This document shows positions 30,420-37,948 of a stretch of DNA of 64,000 bases, in pieces. The stretch is from an uncultured Pelagibacteraceae bacterium. GTDB lineage: Bacteria > Pseudomonadota > Alphaproteobacteria > Pelagibacterales > Pelagibacteraceae. How positions within the stretch are numbered: the stretch's first letter is position 1; every line of letters starts with the position of its first letter. The stretch lies in assembly GCA_902610675.1 (NCBI GenBank), contig CACLWP010000004.1:1-64000 (forward strand). Reading direction: 5' to 3'. The notes below the pieces were generated by a model. That model searched no databases. It had not been told where the DNA came from and was given only the letters and a program-made list of their open reading frames with translations. The position numbers were made by a program, and so were the translations under genes.

Positions 30420-30494
30420 GCCTCGGTAGCTCAGGAGTAGAGCAGAGCCCTGAAAAGGCTTGTGTCGGAGGTGCGAATCCTTCCCGAGGCACCA
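30420..30494 (+). tRNA. tRNA-Phe(GAA)
   Basis: Seventy-five nucleotides with encoded CCA. The acceptor GCCTCGG/CCGAGGC is perfectly paired, with A73. Anticodon stem GAGCC/GGCTT carries loop CTGAAAA, anticodon GAA. T-stem GGAGG/CCTTC encloses TGCGAAT, so the normally invariant U55 is G. It sits just after infA and has no obvious promoter of its own. Confidence 0.93.
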
Positions 30495-30568
30495 CCAAAA
30501 CATCTTGAAATTAATACAAAAGAAATTAACTTCTATTTTAAACAAATAACAAAAGGACGAGTAAAAAG

Positions 30569-30781
30569 ATGAGTACAATTCAAGGAAAAGTAAAGTGGTT
30601 TAATGGTAAAAAAGGCTATGGTTTCATAGAAAGAGACGATAAAGAAAAAGATGCATTCGTTCATGCTAGTGCAGTAAAAGCTGCAGGAATGAGATTTTTA
30701 AATGAGGGAGATAAATTAGAATTTACATTAGAAGACGGTCCAAAAGGCCCTTCAGCAATAAATTTAAAAAAATTAGATTAA
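30569..30781 (+). CDS. Cold-shock domain protein (CspA family)
   Basis: A 70-residue single-stranded nucleic-acid-binding protein. RNP1 is KGYGFIE and RNP2 is DAFVHASAV; the start [11 protein letters not shown] is typical. AAAGGAC lies 8-14 nt upstream of the ATG. It is a single gene between tRNA-Phe and a strong intrinsic terminator. Members act as RNA chaperones and transcription antiterminators. Confidence 0.96.
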   Translation: MSTIQGKVKWFNGKKGYGFIERDDKEKDAFVHASAVKAAGMRFLNEGDKLEFTLEDGPKGPSAINLKKLD

Positions 30782-30795
30782 TCTAAATATTTAAT

Positions 30796-30836
30796 AAGGG
30801 CGTTTTCTTTGATAATTAGAAAGCGTCCTTTTTTTT
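30796..30836 (+). terminator. Rho-independent terminator after the cold-shock gene
   Basis: A 13-bp stem (30796-30808 with 30818-30830), containing two G-U pairs, a 9-nt loop, and then a run of T to 30836. It starts 14 nt after the csp stop. It is one of only two clear intrinsic terminators I found in the window. Confidence 0.8.
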
Positions 30837-30869
30837 AAGGGTTGAATAATTTAAATATCTGTCATAAAA

Positions 30870-30956
30870 GACCCACATGATTATAAATAATATCTTAATG
30901 ATGAATTCAAACAGTTCTCACAGAATCTGTTTCCATAGCCTATAGGCTATTTTTTT
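30870..30956 (+). ncRNA. Candidate small RNA ending in two tandem hairpins
   Basis: The 222-bp gap before tRNA-His begins with the csp terminator and then contains no reading frame of note. It holds two consecutive hairpins. The first, 30909-30932, is a stem AAACAGTTCT/AGAA(T)CTGTTT with a CAC loop and one bulged T. The second, 30935-30956, is an ATAGCC/GGCTAT terminator stem followed by T7. A TTGAAT at 30842-30847 could be a -35 element. A terminator with its own upstream stem, separate from the csp terminator, suggests a short transcript; a reserve terminator is the simpler alternative. The 5' end is a guess. Confidence 0.3.
30935..30956 (+). terminator. Rho-independent terminator
   Basis: Six-base-pair stem ATAGCC/GGCTAT around a TATA loop, followed directly by a run of seven T. 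It lies 98 nt beyond the csp terminator and 47 nt upstream of tRNA-His, so it ends either read-through from csp or the candidate small RNA. Confidence 0.65.
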
Positions 30957-31003
30957 ATAATATAATTTTAAATCTACACAAAAATAATATAAAAACAAGG
31001 AAT

Positions 31004-31078
31004 GCCTGGGTGGTGTAACGGTTAGCACGAAAGTTTGTGGAACTTTAAGTTTGAGTTCGATTCTCAGCCCGGGTACCA
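31004..31078 (+). tRNA. tRNA-His(GTG), alphaproteobacterial type without G-1
   Basis: Seventy-five nucleotides with encoded CCA. The acceptor GCCTGGG pairs with CCCGGGT (G1-U72, U4-G69), and position 73 is A. The base before G1 is T, so the universal G-1:C73 identity pair is missing. Anticodon stem AAAGT/ACTTT carries loop TTGTGGA, anticodon GTG. The T-loop TTCGATT is canonical. The CCA ends 3 nt before the hisS start codon, so the tRNA and hisS are surely on one transcript. Confidence 0.93.
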
Positions 31079-31081
31079 AAA

Positions 31082-32476
31082 ATGAATAAAAAAAATAAAT
31101 TAGTTCCTGGATTACCTCCAGGATTTGAAGATCGTTGGGATAAAAAAATTCTTCTCAAAAAAAAACTTTTAGAAGCTATTGAGAATAATTTTATAAAATT
31201 TGGAGCAGAGGCTCTAGAGACTCCTTCGTTTGAAATCACAGAAAATATAGGATCTTTTTTGGCAGAAGATGAATCTAACCCTATGTCTGATGTATTCTCA
31301 TTCAAGGATGGAGATAAGAATATAACTCTTCGTTATGATCTCTCAAGTCCCCTTGCAAGATTTTATGCTCAAAATAATCAGGAACTTCCATCAATCTTCA
31401 AGCGATATCAAATTCAAAATGTATTCAGAAATGAAAAAGCTGGAAATGGTCGATACAGAGAATTTATGCAAGCAGATTTTGATATTGTTGGAAATGTTAA
31501 TCCTGCACAAGCAAACGCAGAGCTTTGTAATTTAATATCAAGCACATTGGTAGATTGTGGATTAAAAAAAGACCAATTTACAATTAATGTGAGTAACAGA
31601 AAAATAGTTCAAGGCTTAATTGATGATTTAAAAATTTCTGAGGAAAAACAAACAAAAGTTATTAGAGCAATTGATAAACTCGACAAACCTGGTTTTGGAT
31701 TAAAAGGGGTTGAAGACCTACTTAAAAAAGAGAGAAAAGACCAAAGTGGAGCTATTACCAAAGGAGCTGATCTAAACAATGACCAGGCAACACAAATATT
31801 AAATTTTCTTAAAATAAAAGATTTAAATAAATTAAAGGAAACCTTAAAAAATTCATTATCTCAAGAAGGAATCAAAGAGTTAGAGGATGTACTTCAAGTG
31901 CTTGGATATGGTACAAATTTAAATCAAATTAAAACAAACTTTACGATTGTGAGAGGACTCTCGTACTATGATTCATTTATAGTCGAAACAAATTTAAATT
32001 TCAAAGTGACTAATAACAAAGGTAAGGAAATTGAGTTAGGTAGTATTTGTTCAGGAGGATCGTACGCAAAACTTATTTCAAGGTTTAGAGGTGTTGATGT
32101 TCCTGGGACCGGAATTAGTTTTGGAGTAGACAGGTTGTTATTTGCATTAATGCAGTTAAATCAAATTCAAGCAGAAAATCAAAAACCAGTTTTAGTTTGT
32201 GTCATGGATGAAAAATATTTAAAAAATTATTATGAAATTGTTGATCAATTAAGAGATAATAATATTAATGCTGAGGTTTTTTTAAGTACTAAAAAAAATC
32301 TTAGTAAACAGCTCGATCTAGCAAACAAGCGTGAATTAAAAGTAGCGATTATTTGTGGGGAAAATGAGTTTAATGATAATACCGTGACCATTAAAAACCT
32401 TAGAGGTGTTAAGGGTGAAAATAACCAAACGTTTCCGAAATCAAACTTAATAAATGAAATCAAAAAACTTATCTGA
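31082..32476 (+). CDS. hisS: Histidyl-tRNA synthetase, divergent alphaproteobacterial type
   Basis: Charges tRNA-His. The class II motif 2 region reads RYQIQNVFRNEKAGNGRYREFMQADFDIVG in outline (FRNEKAGNGRYREF). The histidine motifs are LRYDLSSPLARF and VRGLSYYDSFIVE, and motif 3 is GTGISFGVDRL. The start GLPPGFEDRWD and FRNEKxGxGRxREFMQ wording resembles the second, eukaryote-like HisRS class that reads G-1-lacking tRNA-His in Alphaproteobacteria. It has 464 residues. ATG 31082 is the only reasonable start, 3 nt after the tRNA CCA, leaving no room for a leader. It overlaps hisZ by 23 nt. Confidence 0.92.
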   Translation: MNKKNKLVPGLPPGFEDRWDKKILLKKKLLEAIENNFIKFGAEALETPSFEITENIGSFLAEDESNPMSDVFSFKDGDKNITLRYDLSSPLARFYAQNNQELPSIFKRYQIQNVFRNEKAGNGRYREFMQADFDIVGNVNPAQANAELCNLISSTLVDCGLKKDQFTINVSNRKIVQGLIDDLKISEEKQTKVIRAIDKLDKPGFGLKGVEDLLKKERKDQSGAITKGADLNNDQATQILNFLKIKDLNKLKETLKNSLSQEGIKELEDVLQVLGYGTNLNQIKTNFTIVRGLSYYDSFIVETNLNFKVTNNKGKEIELGSICSGGSYAKLISRFRGVDVPGTGISFGVDRLLFALMQLNQIQAENQKPVLVCVMDEKYLKNYYEIVDQLRDNNINAEVFLSTKKNLSKQLDLANKRELKVAIICGENEFNDNTVTIKNLRGVKGENNQTFPKSNLINEIKKLI

Positions 32477-33506
32477 AAAAATCCTTAAGTCTGTTAAGGG
32501 CAAAGGATTTAAATATATTGAATTACCCTCCGTAATTGAGACTAATCACATTGTTCAAAGATCTGGTGAAAATTTTAGAAAGTTTATTTTTTCATTCATT
32601 GATCAAAATGGAAAAGAACTATGTCTACGTCCTGATTTAACAATAGTCTCATGTCTTAGATATTTAGAAAATAATTTAAGAGGCAAAAAAAAAATATTTT
32701 ATAGTGGTCAAGCTTATAGGAAATCTCAAAACAAAAAAAATTCAATAATTAGAAATCAAATTGGATTTGAAATCATTGGTTCTAAAGATGAAAAAAATGA
32801 TGATAAAGAAATTATCCAAACTTCTTTAAATTCTTTAAAAAATTTAAAGTATACCTCGGGCACTTTAACATTAGGAAATGTTGAAATATTTAAAATTTTA
32901 ATATCTAAATTGGATATTCCAACCAGATGGAAATTAAGATTAACAAGACATTTTTGGAGAGAAGACTATTTTAATGATTTGTTAAAAAGGTTGGAAACAA
33001 ATTCTGATGTTGATCCAACTATTGTTGAAATAGATAAAAAACGTTATCTAAAAATGCTAAAAGGTGACAAGAACTCAATCGTTGCTGAGAGATCAATTGA
33101 AGAAATTTTAAGGCGTTTTGATAAAAAGATAAAAGATCCAAGACGTCCAAGTAAAGGAAGAAATGTATCAAAAATTATTAAAGAGTTTTTAAAAATTAAA
33201 TGCCCAATTAGTAAAGCTGCATATGTATTAAATGAATTCTTTAAGAAATATCAAATAAATCTTGTGGTAGATCAAAGATATTTTCCAACCTCTGTTAACA
33301 AAACCTCAAAACTAAATGTAGTTTTTTCAACCTCATTCGGAAGACAACTTGAATATTACACAGGTATGGTTTTTAAAATTAATATCAAATTAAATAATAA
33401 GATTAAAAATATAATTAACGGTGGAAGGTATGATCAATTAATATCTGACCTTGGATCTAAAAAACAAATATCAGCAGTAGGGGCTGCTTTAAATTTAAAT
33501 TATTAA
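32454..33506 (+). CDS. hisZ: ATP phosphoribosyltransferase regulatory subunit
   Basis: HisRS-like protein without aminoacylation activity that activates short-form HisG and gives histidine feedback. A motif 2-like region (KIFYSGQAYRKSQN) and LRPDLTIVSCLRYL are present, while the catalytic histidine-binding motifs are degraded (EYYTGMVFKINI remains). It has 350 residues. It overlaps the hisS end by 23 nt, and hisG follows after 1 nt, so synthetase, regulator and first pathway enzyme are co-expressed. Confidence 0.9.
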   Translation: MKSKNLSEKILKSVKGKGFKYIELPSVIETNHIVQRSGENFRKFIFSFIDQNGKELCLRPDLTIVSCLRYLENNLRGKKKIFYSGQAYRKSQNKKNSIIRNQIGFEIIGSKDEKNDDKEIIQTSLNSLKNLKYTSGTLTLGNVEIFKILISKLDIPTRWKLRLTRHFWREDYFNDLLKRLETNSDVDPTIVEIDKKRYLKMLKGDKNSIVAERSIEEILRRFDKKIKDPRRPSKGRNVSKIIKEFLKIKCPISKAAYVLNEFFKKYQINLVVDQRYFPTSVNKTSKLNVVFSTSFGRQLEYYTGMVFKINIKLNNKIKNIINGGRYDQLISDLGSKKQISAVGAALNLNY

Positions 33507-33507
33507 A

Positions 33508-34194
33508 ATGAAAAATATAATTAATATAGGAATTCCAAGTAAAGGCAGACTAAGAAAAGATGTTTTAAATATTTTCAAAAAGAAAAAATTAAAACTAATT
33601 TCTGAACGAGGTGAGAGGGATTTAATTGGTTATATTAAAAGTAAATCGAACATTAAAATTCTTTATTTGCATGCAAGAGAAATCATTCAAAGATTAGGAG
33701 ATGGTTCTTTAGATATAGGTTTTTCAGGTTTTGATTTGCTTAAAGAAGAAGAGATTAATATCCAAAAAAAAATTAATTTAGTCAGAAAGTACGAGTTTGG
33801 AAAAGCAACTCTAGTTGTTGCTATTCCAGATACATGGATTGATGTACAAACAGTAGCTGATTTGGAGGAAATTGCTTTTGAATTTAGGGATAAAAAGAAA
33901 AAAAAATTAAGAGTTGCAACCAAGTATCCAAACTTAACCAAAGAATTCTTATTCTCAAAGGGTGTAACACAATTTCAATTAGTTGAAAGTTTGGGTGCTA
34001 CCGAGGCCTATCCTTTTACAGGTTCTGCGAATTTGATTACTGATATCAGTTCCACTGGTGAGACTATAAAAAGTAATAATCTACGTATTTTAAAGGATGG
34101 TGAGATTTTAAAATCCCAAGCATGTATTTTTACCACGAAGAAAAACTTAAAAAAAAAAGGTTTAAAAATTTTAGTTAAATTACTTTCCAAGTAA
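33508..34194 (+). CDS. hisG: ATP phosphoribosyltransferase catalytic subunit, short form
   Basis: First step of histidine synthesis: joins ATP and PRPP. It begins IGIPSKGRLRKDVL. GDGSLDIGFSGFDLL and the PRPP-binding region near ATEAYPFTGSANLITDISSTG are typical. At 228 residues it lacks the C-terminal regulatory domain of the long form and so needs HisZ, encoded directly upstream (1-nt gap). Confidence 0.95.
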   Translation: MKNIINIGIPSKGRLRKDVLNIFKKKKLKLISERGERDLIGYIKSKSNIKILYLHAREIIQRLGDGSLDIGFSGFDLLKEEEINIQKKINLVRKYEFGKATLVVAIPDTWIDVQTVADLEEIAFEFRDKKKKKLRVATKYPNLTKEFLFSKGVTQFQLVESLGATEAYPFTGSANLITDISSTGETIKSNNLRILKDGEILKSQACIFTTKKNLKKKGLKILVKLLSK

Positions 34195-34311
34195 CTTATG
34201 TTTAAAATAAATAAGAATTATTTTGATAATATCTAAATTTCTAAATATTGCATAAGAAGTTATTACAACACAAATTATAAATATAATTTTAAAAATAAGA
34301 TTTAATTCCAT
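34180..34311 (-). CDS. Possible 43-residue membrane peptide (low confidence)
   Basis: A minus-strand frame from ATG 34311 to a stop at 34180-34182, overlapping the last 15 nt of hisG. It has one hydrophobic segment (IFKIIFIICVVITSYAIF) and a basic tail (YFKHKLLGK), so it would be a bitopic peptide. It fills the hisG-rmuC gap and is divergent from rmuC. AT-rich sequence readily yields such frames by chance, and I know no family for it. Confidence 0.25.
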   Translation of the reverse strand: MELNLIFKIIFIICVVITSYAIFRNLDIIKIILIYFKHKLLGK

Positions 34312-34341
34312 TAAAAACTATTATAATACAAGCTACGAATC

Positions 34342-35433
34342 ATGGACACAATTTTATTAATTATTTTAATTTCTTTATTAGTTGCGACACTAGCTATTTT
34401 GTATTTGAACATCAGATTTAAACCTAAGTTATATAATAAAGAGTCTGAGGAAATAGCCAACTTAAAAACTGAAATAGTTACATTAAAAGACACCTTAAAT
34501 AACACCATCAATACTTCACTTGGCACAATGTCGACTTCCTTTAATGCTCTTTCAACAGGAGTTACAAAAGATATGACAGAAGCCTTAACCAAAGTAGATG
34601 AGAAGGTTGGCAACTTTAATCAACAAGTACAATTACTAAATCAAAGCCAGGAGGGAATTACCAAAATTCTAGCAGGTGTTAAAAAATACGGCACACTTGC
34701 AGAGTATTCACTTGATGCTTTAATTAAAGACTTGTTACCAGCATCTCAATTCATGACTAATGTTAAAATGAAAGAGGACACGAGCGAAAATGTAGAATTT
34801 GCAATTAAACTTCAAGGAGATGTTTTAGTTCCAGTAGACTCTCATTTTCCAGTAGAAAAATTTAAAGCAGTTACTGATGCACATGAAGCTGATGATAAAA
34901 GAGAAGTTGCTGATGCTAGAACAAAATTAGCAAGTGCTTTTAAGGCTAAAGCGAAAAGTGTAATGGAAAAATATATAGTTCCACCTAAATCAACAGATTT
35001 TGCAATAGTGTATGCACCGACAGAGAGTCTTTATAAAGAGTTAACTGAGTATCAGGATCCAAGTACTAAAGAATTGCTAACCCAAGAATTAATGAAAAAG
35101 TATAAAATAGTTATTTGTGGACCCAATACACTTTCTGCTTATTTGCAATCCTTACACATGGGCTTTCAATCACTGAAAGTTCAAAAAGGAGCTACAGAAA
35201 TATATAATCATCTAAAAACTATCACTACAAGATTTGGGAAACATTTTGATAACATAATTACACTTAGAAAAAAATTAGAAGAAGCGATGATTGTGGTAGA
35301 TAAGTTTGGTACTGATGCAAGATCAATTAGTAGAACTTTAGAAAATATAAAAGATCCCGAGCAGGTTGAGAAAGCCGTCCAAACAGAAAATGTAGAAAAA
35401 TTTGTTGAAAGAAATAAACAGTTCAAAAATTAA
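34342..35433 (+). CDS. rmuC: DNA recombination protein RmuC family
   Basis: RmuC proteins limit inversions at short inverted repeats and contain a nuclease-like (PD-(D/E)XK-type) domain after a coiled coil. Here an N-terminal TM segment (about residues 4-22) is followed by coiled coil to about 120. The conserved block VPVDSHFPVEKFKAV, the VPPKSTDFAIVYAPTESLY segment, and GPNTLSAYLQSLHMGFQSL come next. It has 363 residues. TATAAT at 34322-34327 would give a leader of only a few nucleotides. It is the first of three consecutive DNA-processing genes. Confidence 0.92.
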   Translation: MDTILLIILISLLVATLAILYLNIRFKPKLYNKESEEIANLKTEIVTLKDTLNNTINTSLGTMSTSFNALSTGVTKDMTEALTKVDEKVGNFNQQVQLLNQSQEGITKILAGVKKYGTLAEYSLDALIKDLLPASQFMTNVKMKEDTSENVEFAIKLQGDVLVPVDSHFPVEKFKAVTDAHEADDKREVADARTKLASAFKAKAKSVMEKYIVPPKSTDFAIVYAPTESLYKELTEYQDPSTKELLTQELMKKYKIVICGPNTLSAYLQSLHMGFQSLKVQKGATEIYNHLKTITTRFGKHFDNIITLRKKLEEAMIVVDKFGTDARSISRTLENIKDPEQVEKAVQTENVEKFVERNKQFKN

Positions 35434-35470
35434 TTTCTTTTTTCCTTTAATACCGATTATAAGAAACTTC

Positions 35471-36157
35471 ATGCATTGGAATAAGAAATATGATTATCCT
35501 TCATCGTCAAGAGCGACAGTAGATGGAATAAGAAGATACGTTCTGGGAGAGACAAAACTACCAAGTGTTACTTCAATTTTAGATGCAACTAAATCTGAAG
35601 AAGATAAAGCAGCTTTAGCCAATTGGCGGGAAAGAACTGGTCAAAAAGAGGCTGAAGCAATTACAAAAGCTGCGAGCAGTCGAGGTTCAAAAATGCATAA
35701 TTATTTAGAGTCATTTCTTTTAGGAAGAGAAAATTTAAGTTTTTTTGAAGATAAAGAGCAATTTAAATCAATGGCTAAAGAAATTATTGATAAAGGTTTA
35801 AAAAATAGATTAGAAGAAATCTATGGAGTAGAATGTACACTTTATTACCCAGAAAAATATGCTGGTACTGCTGACTGTGTTGGGGTTTATGAGGGAAAAG
35901 AAACAATAATAGATTTTAAGCAAAGTAATAAACCAAAAAAAGCTGAGTATATTGACTCATGGTTTTTACAAACAAGTGCATATTCTTTAGCGCACAATAT
36001 TGTATATAATACAAACATCACGTCTTGTGTAATTCTGGTTTGTACGGTAGATAATTTATTCCAAGAATTTAAAATTCAAGGCTCAGAGTTAATTACATAT
36101 CAAAACTTATTTTTAGGAAGGTTAAAAAAATTTAATGAGCTTTCAAATTTAATTTAA
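35471..36157 (+). CDS. RecB-like PD-(D/E)XK nuclease
   Basis: Predicted DNA exonuclease of the RecB/Cas4-like branch. The active site is complete: GTAD (Asp135), IIDFK (Asp148, Lys150) and the QxxxY motif QTSAY (Gln167, Tyr171). SRGSKMHNYLESFL near residue 75 provides the usual early His. I chose ATG 35471 (MHWNKKYDYP, 228 residues), 37 nt after rmuC. A longer TTG start at 35402 would overlap rmuC and adds no conserved sequence. No helicase is attached, so it is a stand-alone nuclease like those of phages and some repair systems. ExoI follows after 2 nt. Confidence 0.8.
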   Translation: MHWNKKYDYPSSSRATVDGIRRYVLGETKLPSVTSILDATKSEEDKAALANWRERTGQKEAEAITKAASSRGSKMHNYLESFLLGRENLSFFEDKEQFKSMAKEIIDKGLKNRLEEIYGVECTLYYPEKYAGTADCVGVYEGKETIIDFKQSNKPKKAEYIDSWFLQTSAYSLAHNIVYNTNITSCVILVCTVDNLFQEFKIQGSELITYQNLFLGRLKKFNELSNLI

Positions 36158-36159
36158 AA

Positions 36160-37596
36160 ATGGATAAAATAGTAATTTACGATACTGAAACCACCAATAG
36201 TACTATTTGGGGTTCAATAATTGAAGTTGGGGCAGTTGTTGTTGATAAAAACCTTAAAGAGATAGGGAAATTAAATATTAGAGGAAGAATGCCAGAAGGA
36301 GAAGTTCCATCTGCTAAAGCTCTTTTAGTTAATTCTACAAGTATTGATTTACTTACTAAAGGTAATTATTCACATTATGATTTTTTAGGTGCCGTTGAAA
36401 ATTTTTTTTCTAAATGTGCCCCAGCAATGTTTATGGGCTGGTCAAATCTAAATTTTGATCGAAGAATGTTCCACTTTAATTTTTTTAAGGGAAATAGATA
36501 TCCTTATACTACTCATTCATCACCAAATCAAGAACATGATGGTTTACATATAGCAAGAGCCGCTCAAACCTTGAATTCTGAGACTTTAAAGACCGAATTA
36601 ACACAAGCAGGAAATCCAAGTCTTGCATTAGAATCTTTATCAAGAATGCAGGGTTTTGACACTTCAGCTAGCCACACAGCCTATGTTGATGCTCAGAATT
36701 CATTAAAGGTTCTGAGAATTATTAAGGATAAACATAAAGAAAATTGGGAAACATTTTTAAAAACATCAACAAAAACAAGTGTCGAAACGTTTTTAAAAAA
36801 TGAGGGTATATACTCTATTTTTGAAAATGTGAAGGGGAGAAATATGATGTATCTAACAAGTACACTACATCCTAATCACATTTTTCACCCATCTTATGTG
36901 TCTTGGGGATACGTTTGGGACTTAAGAAGAGATCCAGAACCATTATTAAACTTATCAGTAAACCAATTAAGAGAGATGTTAAAAAAGTATAGCCCTAAGG
37001 CTTTAAGAGTTTTAAAAACTAACAAAGCTCCAGTAATTTTAGATCAACAATTTGCACTTAAACAAAAACCTTATTCAGATTTAGATTTAGAAACAATTAG
37101 AAAAAGAGCACAGATGGTCAGAAATAATGAAAATTTTTGCAAGAATATACAAATTATAAATAGAGAGGCAGCAGAGGAAAAGGAGCAAACTAAAACCCAG
37201 GAAGATCTATTACCTGAAGAAACTTTATATGAAAAATTTATTCCAAATAAAGATACTGCTCTGTTTAAAATTTGGCATAGTTCATCTTGGGAAGATAAGT
37301 TGAGATTACTAGATAAATTTCAAGATAAAAGATGTAGTTGGTTTGGTCAAAAAATTATTTATCAAGAAGCACCTCAAATTTTACCACCTGATTTATATAA
37401 AAATATTAAAGGTGAAATTGCTAGACGTATATTAAGTAAGAATAAAGAAAAATGGCAAACTGTAAATATGGCATATAATGAAATTGACTATTTGAGAGAT
37501 CAAGCAGATAAAAGAGATGATAAGGTTGAATTAAATAAACTAGAAGAAATAAACGATTTTATAATGTCTATTGAAAAGAAATATGAAATTGCCTAG
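36160..37596 (+). CDS. sbcB: Exodeoxyribonuclease I (SbcB/ExoI family)
   Basis: Single-strand-specific 3'-5' DNA exonuclease of the DEDDh family. Exo I is YDTETT (Asp8, Glu10), exo II NLNFDRRMF (Asp100), exo III SHTAYVDAQNSL (His172, Asp177). The C-terminal half contains the ExoI-specific region (YVWDLRRDPEPLLNLSV, then LKTNKAPVI). At 478 residues it matches E. coli ExoI length. It lies 2 nt after the RecB-like nuclease and forms the end of a three-gene DNA-end-processing cluster. Confidence 0.9.
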   Translation: MDKIVIYDTETTNSTIWGSIIEVGAVVVDKNLKEIGKLNIRGRMPEGEVPSAKALLVNSTSIDLLTKGNYSHYDFLGAVENFFSKCAPAMFMGWSNLNFDRRMFHFNFFKGNRYPYTTHSSPNQEHDGLHIARAAQTLNSETLKTELTQAGNPSLALESLSRMQGFDTSASHTAYVDAQNSLKVLRIIKDKHKENWETFLKTSTKTSVETFLKNEGIYSIFENVKGRNMMYLTSTLHPNHIFHPSYVSWGYVWDLRRDPEPLLNLSVNQLREMLKKYSPKALRVLKTNKAPVILDQQFALKQKPYSDLDLETIRKRAQMVRNNENFCKNIQIINREAAEEKEQTKTQEDLLPEETLYEKFIPNKDTALFKIWHSSSWEDKLRLLDKFQDKRCSWFGQKIIYQEAPQILPPDLYKNIKGEIARRILSKNKEKWQTVNMAYNEIDYLRDQADKRDDKVELNKLEEINDFIMSIEKKYEIA

Positions 37597-37630
37597 TTGA
37601 CTTTAATATGCAACTTTATAGAAAGGAATT

Positions 37631-37948
37631 ATGCTTATAGATTTTAAAGATGATGATTTTGAAAACAAAATTAAAAGTGAAGACGTTTCAGTAATTCAAT
37701 TTAGTGCAGCTTGGTGTGGCCCTTGTAAGGCTTTAAAACCAGTTATGGATAAACTTGCAGATGAATATAAGGACAAGGCTGGTTTTTATTACGCGGATAT
37801 AGAAGATGGTGGTATTAATACGGGAAGTGCCGCAGGAATAAGAGGTGTTCCAACTGTGATAATCTATAAAAAAGGTGTTGAGGTTGACAGAAAAGTTGGT
37901 GGTGTACCAGAAAGCCATATGAAAGAGTTCTTAGAAAAAAACATTTAA
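37631..37948 (+). CDS. trxA: Thioredoxin
   Basis: A 105-residue thioredoxin with active site WCGPCK (Cys29, Cys32), the buried Asp region and the cis-Pro segment GVPTVIIYKKG. AAAGGA about 8 nt upstream is a good ribosome-binding site. It could follow the nuclease genes on one transcript (34-nt gap). It converges on folC with a 4-nt overlap, as expected from the alphaproteobacterial folC-trxA neighbourhood. Confidence 0.94.
   Translation: MLIDFKDDDFENKIKSEDVSVIQFSAAWCGPCKALKPVMDKLADEYKDKAGFYYADIEDGGINTGSAAGIRGVPTVIIYKKGVEVDRKVGGVPESHMKEFLEKNI

Noticed and set aside
35402-35470. TTG start for the RecB-like nuclease inside rmuC
   Set aside because: The extra 23 residues are hydrophobic and unlike the family; ATG 35471 is the better start.
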